A stretch of 64,000 nt of DNA, taken from NCBI GenBank assembly GCA_037367405.1, contig JAZKJV010003128.1, positions 806,001 to 870,000 on the forward strand, in the 5' to 3' direction. Below are positions 10,101 to 22,100 of the stretch, in pieces. Under the pieces are notes generated by a model. That model saw nothing but the letters and a program-made list of their open reading frames with translations. It was not told the origin of the DNA and did not search any database. Position 1 is the stretch's first letter. Every line of letters starts with the position of its first letter. Source of the DNA: Ottelia alismoides (lineage: Eukaryota > Streptophyta > Magnoliopsida > Alismatales > Hydrocharitaceae). The translations under genes were made by a program, and so were the position numbers.

Positions 10101-13100
10101 TTTCATTCTACATGGTATCAGAACGACGGTCCTAGATCGGAGCATGTGCCAAAGAGTTCGTTCCCCACCAAAAGCCCTAGCCGCGCGCACCGCTCATACG
10201 CACAACGTGCGTCGCCTTAGCACCGCACGCCGCCTTGCGCCCCTCGTGCTTCGAAATGTCTTCTGTTGTTCTGGAGTCGCCATGAGTGGTATGGTACTAT
10301 ATAATTTCTCGAACATCCCTCTCAGGGACGTGTACAATGAGTGAAGTGGCCGACCATTCTGCTTCATCGCGAACATATCATGCTGGAGCTGTAATATCTT
10401 GGTCTCATTCCGCACTTGGGAATGCGTAGCGGCCAGAATATCCCACATTGCCTTGGCAGTGGGCTGATGGAGGACATCATCGGCAATCTCCATCGACAGT
10501 GTGCCTGACAGTCAAACCTTGGCATAAGAATCATCAGCCTCCCAAGAGGCATAGATCCCAGTCTTCTCTCCCGGCTCATCCTCGGTAAGTATATGATTCT
10601 TACCGTTTGACTTCATGAGACTCAAGAACTGCATCGCCCAGAGCTCATAGTTTGTCCCGCCCATCTTGACTATTGGCACAGGACCTTTGAAGGCGCCTAT
10701 GGAGGGCATATCGACCTTGTTTTCTGACATGTTGACGTAGACGAAGAACTAGGGATTGTAGACCAGAAACAGTTTTCTACAAAGACTTGATCGGATTTGA
10801 GTGCATATGTAGACGTTACGCACTCAAATCCATGGAGATAGAACGGCCGACGAAAGTGGTGGCTTCGGCGTGGAAGGAAGGGGACCCGACGGTGAGGGTC
10901 CCCTACCTAGGGCACGGTCCGGCGGCAAGGAGGCCTCGACGGCAAGGAGAGGAGCCCCGACGGCGAGATGGGAGCCCCGGCGGCGAGTGGTGAGCCCCAA
11001 CAACAAGGTGAGGCCCTGGCGGCGACGAGGAAGGGAGGGACGACGACGGAAGGTGGGGTGGAGGGTAGGGACAGCGGCGGAAGAGTGGAGCCTAGGGTTA
11101 GGGTTAGACCCTTGGCTCTGATACCATGCTGGAGAAAACGGAGTAATCTATTATTCCAAGGAACCCTAGGCTCTCTTATATAGAGAGAGGCCTCATGGGT
11201 AAAGTACATAAGAGTCCAGGAAATAAGCAGAAATTAAGAAACGATACATAACATAATAACATAAGTCTCTACAGATATCATGTAGGAGATACTGTTCTTC
11301 GACTCATTCTTCGCCGGCGAGTATGTGGCGGCGAGAATGTCCCACATAGCCTTTGCAGTAGGTTGACAGAGAATATCATTAGCTACCTATGTTGACACAG
11401 TCCCAGATAGCTACACACGTGCATATGCATCATCGGCCTCCCATGAGGCATTGATCCCAGTCTTGTCACTCGACTCTTTTGCCGTGTGGATGTGCTTCTT
11501 ACCATTGCACTGCATCAAACTCATGAACTGCATGGCCTACAGTTCATAGTTTGTTTCATCCATCTTGACTATGGATGTTGGACCTCAAGGCACCCAGGGA
11601 TGAAACGTCAGCTTTGTTATCAGACATGATGACAACAATCTCCAAGACTGGGACATACAACATGAAAGACTTATGCCTACACGGACATATGGGAAGATGG
11701 TTGTAGGTGTAGACTCATGCTACAACCTCTTCCATTCTTTGAAGGCTCCTTTGGGTGTCTAGAGTGCTTTAGATAATCTCTCTACACTCTAGAAAACCAA
11801 AGACAAGCCGAACCAGGGGCCTGCAACAATGCAGGCTGCACAAGAAGGCACGCTAGGGCGCGATGGAAATGTAGGTGGCGCCGGCGTGGGCGTGCGGCTG
11901 CAGTAAGGCACGCAGAAGCGCATGCGACACGGGTGGCGACGTGCGGCTGCAGGAACGCGTGAGGGCGTGAGCAGCAACACGTGACGCAGGGGCTGCTCGT
12001 GGTGGCGTAGGCGGCAGGCGCGCGTGGCACGAGTGGTGGTGGTGGCGGCGGCGTACGTGAAGCGCGAGCACGCGCTAGGGCTTTTCGGTGGGTCGAGCTC
12101 TAGGGCACAGATTTCGGTCTAGGACTGTCGCTCTGATACCATGTGCAAATGTATGAAATGAAAAATTGTATTTCACCGTAGCCCTAGAGCTCTCTTATAT
12201 CGGAGAAAAGCTCTGAGGAAAAAATACATAAAGGAACTGAGAAAATAGAAAATTGTAAAATAACAATATAAAGAGGTATAATTATTTCAACACTCCCCAT
12301 GACCTTTTTTGCATACATATGTTCTCACTTCTTCCTTCGAGGTCCTATTCCATGGCTGTAATGGTGACAACACATAAGGACCATCTCCAGGGAGTCATTT
12401 CCAGTTGGTCAAGAAACCCAACCTTTTAGCGAGAAACGACCTATTTTTATTACATGTATTTGGCTCAACCTCTCTTCTCGTTGCCCCCATTTGCTCTGAC
12501 TTCTTGCTCCCCACCAGTCTACCATCAATCACAACTTTCATGAAGCTAGGGGTCAGAGTTCGCAAAGTAAATGGTGACAAGAGAACTCTCCAACAGTGGC
12601 CTTCCATTAATATGGCTTCTTCCTCAATGCAATGACCCGCTTTCCCCATAAACTCATTCTTGCCTCAAGAGTAGTTGTTGGTGTTGTCATCATTGCAAAT
12701 CACATATCTCGTGAACCCTTGTTGCTCACTCTAATGATCAGGTTCTATCTCTATCAGTTTTGCAACCCCGAAGAGGTCTTTCGGTGCCTCTGCCCGAACC
12801 GTGTTGGAAACATCCTCCCGATCCTCGCCAGTGTTGTGATGAAAATTTAACCTCCGACTACCTGAAGCTCCTTCACCTTGAGATGGAAAATCGCCTTCTC
12901 CACCCACATGGGCTCTGATACCATCTTGGAATGTAAAATGAGTAAAGTTCAATAATTGTATTACTTGAGTGGGGGTCCCTTCCATATTCATGGAAGGGAG
13001 AAAGTAAATGTATACCCTCAGAGACAAAAGTATAAGAACTACTAAAAATGTTAATATATGGTGTAAAGTTTTTGTATCTATTTCTTTTGCCATGTGTTAA

Positions 13101-16100
13101 TTTTATACTGGTATAAACAAATGTTGCTAGAATATCCATGATTTCCAGAATATCTTTTTTTTCTCATGTGGACATGTAATAGTGCTTCTTGATCTTTACC
13201 ATTTCAATTGCTCCTTTGTTAGATTTGTGACTGGATGTTCCCGAGGGCCATTGCTTGGATTTAAATATTTGGAACCGAAGTTCTGCATTCAGAGGTTAAG
13301 TTCTTTGTTTGCTTATTCTTCTGGTAATTATGGCTTAATTATATTTTATAACATTAATAGGGCTGCACCTCTTGATGTTACTGAGGAAGATCTTGATCGG
13401 TTACCCACATCGGCGACATGCATGAATCTTTTAAAGCTTCCTCCCTACAAGAGGTTAGCAATGGTTGCATAAATTTCTCAGCATTCTGAGGGTATCTGTA
13501 TAATCAATATTTAATGGTTTCTTTCTTAGTAAAGATTTTTACAGAAACGATAATTTGTTGCATAATAAATACCAGGAGAACATATGCATGCATTTCAAAG
13601 AAGATATATTTTTCCCTTTTTTGCAATATATATTCAAGCCCTTTGTTATGGGGAATTTATAAGGTCCATGTTTGATTACATCTTTATTAATAGAGTGAAG
13701 AATGAGAAAGGAGGGAGAGTTTGTAAAGTTAAGTCTCCTCACTGATGTAAATCTTACATGTGGGGATGTCCAGAAATAACCAATGCTCTTAAGCTCGCTC
13801 AACTTCTTGGTGGAATGGATCTAAGCTCAAATTCCACTTAACTGAACGTGTCCTCTACATATTTGTTGTGACTTTCATGTGAGTTTGTTGGCATCTCCAT
13901 TGGTCGCAAGTACTGATTTATGGGTTGCAAGTTGGAGTTATTCAAGTGAACACAAGGGGCATCCCCGTACATAAGCTCTCACTATGCATGGTCCAACTTG
14001 GACCGTCCAAGGATGCACACACACTAAGTTGTCTGACCCATCCTTGGACCGTCTAAGGATGGGTCAGACAACTTAGTGTGTGTGCAGCCTTGATTTTTTT
14101 TCATGAAGAGTCTGTTTCTGATTCCAGTCCATAACTTACGGATCACAAAGTGATGAGTTTATTCGCCGTGTCAAGGCTTCCCCTTGATTCTCAAAGTGAT
14201 CAAATAATGGATTCCCTTAATTTGAAAGTAAGATATAGCTTTAGCACTGAAAATAGACATCTTATCTTAGCGAAGCGACATCTTCATATCTCCTCAAGCA
14301 AATGAACATTGTCTTTAATAGGTCCTCATACTCGCAAAAGTCTGAGGCTTAGGTGATGCCGGAATCGAACTAAAGTAGAGAGCCAATGTTATTTTCTCAT
14401 TAAATTTAGCAGAGGATTGTAGAGACAAATGAAAGGAGATACTTTTCATGGAAAAAGGTTAGAAATAACTTGCATTTAGTGGCAATGAGATATAAGAGCT
14501 TTCCAAGCATACTCTTGTATGTAGTGGTATCCTTAAAAAGATCATCCCTTGTATCGGAATGGATGGTGGCTTACAATGAAGTAAACATGCTTCCTCAAGA
14601 ATATCAAGATTATACTTCCCTCGACATAGAAGCCCTCCTAACTGTCTAGTAACTTGTATAGCAGTTAAATACTGAATTTGATTAGGATCCCTAGTTCAAA
14701 GACATTATGTATGGAACTCTTGGTCTTAATGTATCCTTGTAATGTCATCACCAATAATAACCACATCATATACTTAAACAACAAGAATTATAATATCGTA
14801 TATCTCTCGTTTGACAAATATAGAATGATAACTTTTATTTAGTGGCAATAAGATATAAGAGCTTGCCAAGCATACTCTTGTGTGTAGTGGTATCCTTAAA
14901 AAGACCATCCCTTGTAAAAACATGACATTGAGGATCAGTCGGGTGATGGCTTTCAATGAAGTAAACATGCTTCCTCAAGAATATCAAGACTATACTTCCC
15001 TCAACATAGAAGCCCTCCTAACCGTCGAGTAACGTGTACAATAGTAAACTATTGTATTTGACTAGGATCCCTAGTTCAAAGATATTTTGTATGGAACTCT
15101 TGGTCTTAATGTATCCTTGTAATGTCATCACAAATAATAATCACATTGTCTTCTTAAACAACAAGAATAATAATATCGGGTATTGGTCGTTTGACAAATA
15201 AAGAATGATTTTAAGAAGTCGTATGAAAATCAAGTGCATTGATTGTGGAAGTAAGCCTATTAAATATCTAGGGTTTTACTTTCGATCTACTTAAACAACA
15301 AGAATAATAATATCGGGTATTGGTCGTTTGACAAATATATAATGATTTTAAGAAGTCATATGAAAATCAAGTGCATTGATTGTGGTAGTAAGCCTATTAA
15401 ATATCTAGGGTTTTACTTTCGACCATAGATGGACTTTGGTAATCTGTGTAACTAGGCAGTTGCAACACATAGACCACCTCCTTAAGGTTGTCATTGAAAA
15501 GCATTTTGATGTCAAGGTAGTAACTAGGCTGATCCTCATTGGCAGCAACGGATAAAGTGGACGAGCAATGATCGTCTTTTCTATTGCGGTAGAAATCTCA
15601 AAACAATCAACCTATAGGTTTGAGTAAAACCTTTAGCTTTTAATTTGGCCTCCAATTAGCTATCAGGTGCATGTGTGGTTTTGAAACCCCACTGGCATGC
15701 CATAAAAGTGACTCCTATATGATAAGGGATTAAATCATTGGTTCTTCTTGAGACAAGAGCATTCGTCTCATAGCATGCTTTCAGTTGTTGTCCTATAAGG
15801 TTAAACAATAGTCTCATAGAACAAGAACAACCTTCAAAGCATCGCCAAACTCAATATGAGATTCGCTTTCTAAGCTCCGATGGTGGCATTATTGTGTACC
15901 CCCTTCTAAATGCTAAACAAGCCTTTTGTACCTCGGGTTAAGTACCCCCCTACCATACATGTTCAAATTAATGAAAGAAAAACTGTCAGACCCCATTCCA
16001 ATTGGAAGTTCTTGATCAATCTATCATTGTAAATAGCTCTAACAAAGATAAAATGAAATAGATAGAAACATGAATAAATAGATTTATCTACTAGGTTATT

Positions 16101-19100
16101 ACCGATAATTGTAATTATTATATTATAAATCATTGATTAATTGTATCGCTAGTGATGAGTCTAGAGTAGTTAATACGACCTCTTACAAAGAGAAAAGGTG
16201 CCCATACAATTTGATTAGAACTAATAGATTGTTGAGATATTTACATATCTTTATATTTATTTCTTATTTCTCTTTCTTTCATTAACCTCTCGTGTAATAT
16301 ATCCAGGGCTTTTCTCCGATATAAGAGAACCCTAGGGTCTCAATAATGAAGACAATTCTATTTTTCCTTTAACATGGTATCAGAGCAACGGTCCTAGATC
16401 GGGGTTCCCATATCCCACCAAAACCCTAACCCTACACCCCACCCCCCTCGTCGATGTTGCCCCAGCCGGCTGCCAACAACCGGCCTCTCCGTCTCCTTTG
16501 ACCGCCCTAGCCTGCCCCTTCGGCCGCCCAAGCCAGCCCATCCGACCGCCCCAACCGGTCGCCATAGCCCCCAGTCGCCCCAGCCCCCGGCCGCCCCATC
16601 TTGTGCAGCCTTGCCGCCCGTTGATGCAGTTCGGGCACTTTTTAAGGTATATACGGTCTTATTTTTATCGGAATACGTGATTTCGAACATATAAATCATG
16701 TTTTCCGACCCTCGAATTAACGATTGAAGAGAATGGTTGTATGAGTCTACACGTGCAACCGTTCCTTCATATGATTGTGTAGACTTGCTCAAAGAGGTCT
16801 ACTCCCCAGTCCGATGTTTTGGCAATTTTTCCATCATGTCAGAGAACAAGGGTGATGTTTTTTCGTCGTCCGGTGCCTTCAAGGGCCTATGAGTTGTGGT
16901 CCATGTAGTTTCGCACCCTTATACAGTGCCATAACAAGAAGTACATTTTTATTGATTCAAAGCCGACGAACAAAACTGGGGCTAAGTCTTCATGGATGCA
17001 TGATCATGCCTATGCCCGGATTTGGCTCTTCGGGACACTCACCACGGAGATTGCCAACGACATCATCAATCAACCCACAGTCAAGGCTACGTGGGATATC
17101 TTAGATGAGACTTATGGGCAAGCAAAAAATGAGAGCAAAATCCTCCAGTTGCAGTATGACATTTTCTCGACCAAGCAGAATGGTCGGCCTCTACATACCC
17201 ACTTCTCGCGTCTTCGAGGCTTGTTTGAGCGTCTTCATAGCTTTATGCCCGTTACTACCAGCACTGAGCAACAACAGACGTACATGATGTCACTATGACA
17301 GGAGTCTTTCTGTCTTCCTTGACTCAGAGTACGATGTAGCACGTCCTCAACTTCTTATTAGAGAGACGATACCTTCGATGGGGGAGGTCTACAAGAGGTT
17401 TAGCAGGATCACTACTTCGTCTACTATCGTGTCCCAAACTTCCTTTGCAATGACAGTTTCTCGTGGCAGAGGGGGTACTTCACAATTTCGCAGACATGAA
17501 TCCCGTGGTCGAGGAGGAGGATGTCAGCGTGGCTCATTCTCAAATTGCCACCGTCCAGGACATTCGGAGGAGACATGCTATCTGAAGCATGGTATCCAAC
17601 ATCTTCCTGTGTATTTGAGCAGGCAGAGACTGCTACAACTCCTCATGATGTGGGGCTTGATGATATTGTCTCGAGATTGAGAGAGATTATGACTACACCG
17701 TCAGCCGCAGTAGCAGGATCTTCAGATGTTACAGTTGCTGTCAGAGCTTCTACGAGTTCGTCAGGTATTGCTTACGCACTTACCAGTTGTAGCAGTTCAG
17801 ATTTGACAGATTTGATCACGGACTCCGGAGCTTCTCATCATATGTGTGGAGATCGAGCTCAGTTTACTTCTTACATATCTATCCCTTCTTGTAGATCAGT
17901 GGTGATTGCTAATGGGGTTCATCTACCCATTGTTGGTCAGGGGAGATTGTTCTAGCCCCATCGATGCACCTGCAGAATGTCTTACATGCTCCAGCATTTC
18001 AAATGAATCTTTTTTTCTATTAGTCATATTACAAAAGATTTACATTATCGTGCCATATTTGATCCTTCTTCTCTTGTGTTTCAAGACATATTCATGGGCA
18101 AGGTGATTGGATGTGGCTGTGAACAGAGAGTACTTTACAGACTGGTCCAACCTCCGTGTGTCGGTGCTGCTACTCTTCCATATAGATCTGTTTCTCTTTT
18201 CCATGTGGCATCTTCGCTTTGGACACCTTCCTCTGCAGAAGCTATATAATGTTCTCCCTCAGATCTCTACTTGTATTACCTTGGAGTGTGAGGCATGTCA
18301 GCTTGGGAAGCACCATCATTCTTTTTTCCCGAGTCGTCAGAGTCGTCAAAGTAGTAAGTTGTTTGAGTTGTTTCATTTTGATACCTGGGATCCTCGTCGT
18401 GTTCCCGATCATTAGGGACATCGGTTCTATATGGTATTATGGTTGTTGTGTATGATTTCTCTAGATTATCTTGGGTTTTCTTGTTAAAGAATAAGATTGA
18501 AGCTGGTCTTGTAATTAAATCGCTTCTTATTGAGATCAAGAACATTTTTTTCTTCTAATATGAAGTTTATTCACACTGACAATGCCTTGGAGTTTTCTAC
18601 TTTACAGCTATCTGACTTTCTCAGATCTCTTTGTATTGTTCATCAGACTTCTTGTGCTTACACTTTGCAGCAGAATGGTGTTGTTGAACGCAAACATCGT
18701 CATCTTTTGGATGTCACGAGGACTCTTTTTATTCAGAGTCGAGCTCCTCATTCGTTTTTGTTGAGATACCTGTATCTCTTTGCTTTTATTTTATAGTTTT
18801 CTGTTTCTTCTGTCTACTTTATGTAATTATTCCATAGAACTTTTGTCTTATATAAGAGAGCTCTAGGGCTACGACGAATATAACTTTTCATTTCACGCCA
18901 TTCCACATGGTATCAAAGCGATGGTCCTAGTCCGGAGCATGTACCCTAGAGCCCCTCCCCACCAAAAACCCTAGCGCGACCCACGTGCACCCGCCGACAT
19001 CGTCGCCGCACAATAGCAACAGGAGCAGCAGCCGTTGCCGGTCGTCTCCTCCACGTCGCTCCTGCCGATCGTCGCTCCCTATCTCCTTCCTGTCACTGCT

Positions 19101-22100
19101 GGTCTGTTTATGGGTTTCTAGGGTGTGACGTGATCATCTAAAACACCCTAGTTACCCAAAGGAATTTCCTTTGAATGGAGAGGTTGTGGTATGAGTCTAC
19201 ACCTACAACCATCTTCCTATATGTCAGTGTAGACACAGATCTTACTTGTTGCAGACTTAGTATTGGAGATTGTTGTCATTATGTCAGACAACAAAGCTGA
19301 TGTTTCATCCTTGGGTGCCTTCAAAGATCCAGCACCCATCATCAAGATGGATGAAACAAACTATGACTTGTGGATCATGCAGTTCATTAATTTAATGCAG
19401 TGTAATGGCAAGAAGCGCGTCCTCACGAATGAGGAGACAGGTGACAAGACTCGGGTAAATGCCTCATGGGAGGCAGAAGATGCATATGCACGAGTATGGC
19501 TATCTGGGACTGTGTCAACAGAGACAATTAATGTGATATACTGAGTCAGCCTACTGCAAAGGCTATGTGGGACATTCTCGCCGCTACATACTCTCCGACG
19601 AAAAATGAGTCGAAGATACTGCGGCTCCAGTACGATATCTTCACATCGAAGCAGAATGATCGTCCCCTCCATACCCTTTACACTTCTTTGAGGACTTGGA
19701 TGTGTCTATTGCCCTTCGGAAGCAGAGGTGTGCATGCGCTATGCATCCTCTTGCTTCTCATGTTTCCCTGGCACATCTCTCTGAGGATTTTCAGATGTTT
19801 GTTTTGGGACTATCGGCCATGGAGATACCACAATCTTATCAGGAGAATGGCAGCCTTACAGTCTCGTGGTATGTGGAGTATTGTACAGACTCCTCCAGGT
19901 GCTTCTATTGTTGGCAGCAAATGGGTGTTTATTGTGAAACATCGAGCTGATGGTACTGTGGACAGATATAAGGCCAGATTGGTTGCTCGTGCGTTCACCC
20001 AAACCTATGGGGTGGACTACCAAGACACCTTCTTTCCAGTTGTGCGTCATTCTACGCTGTGGATTCTTAATGCGGTTGTTGTGGTACATGACTGGTTGCT
20101 CTGTTCATGAAAGCGGTCCGTGTGGCTACCTATGCGGTCCTATATGCCTAAGCAACCTTCTCAGCGCACCGATTACCTGAAGCCCTGCTTTATGTGCCAT
20201 TTGCGCATATATGGCCCGCATATGCAGGTTGTGCGGGTGTATATACGCTCCGTGCCCCCGCTTAAGGTCCAGTTGGGTAATCGAATCTGAATCTTATATT
20301 ATTTTGATTCTATATATTTAATTAGATTCTGTAATATTATATTTGGTGATTTTGATATTTAGTTGTACTATTTTGAGCTCTACATGAAAATCATTTTTCT
20401 TAGATCTTTTGTTGGGCCGCATTTATTCATAAATTCAGTTTAGTTGTAGTCACTTTTTTTAAATATTTATTTATTTTTAAATAAAAATAAGAAACCACGT
20501 AGAATCACATATACCCGGCATATGCCCCCGCATACCACTTAATCGTTATTCATTGACTTGTCCGAACGCATACGCATACCGCTTTCCTGAACCTTGACTG
20601 GTTGCTTTTCCAACTAGATGTCAAGAATGCATACTTGTATGGAGACCTGCAGGCGGAAGTTTACATGCAGCAACCACCAAGGTTTGCTGTTGAGGGGGAG
20701 TCTAGCATGGTGTGCCGACTTCATAAGACCATCTATGGACTTAAGCAGATTCTGAGGGCTTGGTTTTAGAAGCTTTCAGAATTGATTGAACAGCAGGGGT
20801 TTGTCAGATCTACCACAGATCATTCTCTTTTTTTTAGGAGAATCCAGAGAGGTATCATTGCCATTGTGGTTTATGTTGATGACATTATTGTTACTGGCAG
20901 CGATGAACAGGGCATTCAAGCAGCTAAGGATTTCCTTGGACGATATTTTGTGACCAAGGACCTTGGCAAGCTACGTTACTTTCTTAGCTTAGAGTTTGCG
21001 GGAAAACAACATAGTATGGTGATGACGTGAAGGAAGTATGTCACTGATATTTTATATGAGACATGCATGATAGGATGCAGACCTACTACTACTCCAATGG
21101 ATCGTAATGCTAGGCTCTATGATGATGAATATGAGGAGGTGGATAAGAGACGGTACAAAGAACTAGTAGGAAAGATGTTGTATGTTACTATTACCATGCA
21201 TGATATATCATTTGTTGTTAGTAGAGTCAGCCGGTTTATGGAGCAACCCAGGCAAACTCACATGGATTCAGTTAACATGATCTTGAGGTATCTGAAGTCT
21301 TCTCCAGGTGCAGGCCTTTTATTCAAAAGAGGTATGTCTCTCACAGTTACCGGATGTGCATATGCAGACTACGCTGGGTGCCCCAAGGACTAGAAGTCCA
21401 CTTCAGGTTTTCTGTTTTCGTTGGTAGCTCATTGGTTTCATGGAAAAGTAAGAAACATACGGTTATAGTTAGATCTAGTGTTGGATCAGAGTATAGGGCC
21501 ATGGCTCAAGGGAGCACGGAAATGATGTGGGTCAAGTCCGTCCTGAATGACCTAGCTATTGAGGTGTCGCTTCCTATGCACCTCAAATGTGATTATCAAG
21601 CAGCTCTATTCATACCTAATAATCCAGCCTTCCATGAAAGAACAAAGCTCATTGAAGTTGATTGTCATTACCCCTGTGATTTGATTCAGAAGGGACTTAT
21701 CTCCACTTATCTTATTGCTTCAGGCGGTCAGTTTGCAGATATGTTTACCAAAGCTCTTGCGAGGGGTCCTTTTCACCGTTGTTGTTCCAGGTTGAACATG
21801 ATAGATACATATTCTCCAGCTTAAGGGAGATTGTTGAGATACTTATATCTCTTTGCTTTATTTTATAGTTCTCTATTTCTGCAGTCTACTTTATGTAATT
21901 TTCTCATAGAGCTTTTCTCCTATATAAGAGAGCTCTAGGGCTACGATGAATACAACTTTTCATTTCACTCCTTTCCACGGTTCTGGGGTGATACGGTCCC
22001 CATTGCATGTTACTTGGTGAATCGCATGCCATCTACTGTCCTTGGAGAAAAGGTTCCTTTTTTATTGCATTTTTCGAGGACCCATTCTTCATTATTCCCA

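Larger units (their letters stand above)
10254..11273 (-). mobile_element. Truncated copia: LTR, primer site, leader and part of gag
   Basis: Read on the minus strand: LTR (11273-11127), primer site (11126-11114), leader, then gag from 10730. It stops abruptly at about 10254 inside gag, where it meets the plus-strand leader of the neighbouring LTR. Pol and the second LTR are missing. The LTR (starting TGTAGAGACTTATG) resembles that of copia-6. Confidence 0.8.
11279..12292 (-). mobile_element. Truncated copia: PPT, LTR, primer site, leader, gag start
   Basis: On the minus strand: LTR 12292-12142, primer site 12141-12130, leader, and a gag remnant from 11627 to about 11279 ([13 protein letters not shown], later MWDIL-type sequence), cut off by the LTR at 11273. 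A purine-rich run, TCATGGGGAG on the minus strand, lies immediately outside the LTR at 12293-12302, where a PPT would sit. This hints that the LTR was once shared with another internal region at higher coordinates. Confidence 0.75.
18759..21979 (+). mobile_element. Copia-5, internally deleted, nested in copia-4
   Basis: Both LTRs are present (18759-18907 and 21832-21979). The flanks are GTTTT (18754-18758) and GTTCT (21980-21984). The uninterrupted copia-4 reading (HSFWGD) supports GTTCT as the original target, with one later change on the left. Internally, gag is joined directly to the linker and RT near 19690, so the zinc knuckle, protease and integrase are missing. A 495-bp inverted-repeat element lies inside its RT. 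It could only have moved with proteins supplied by relatives. Confidence 0.92.
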
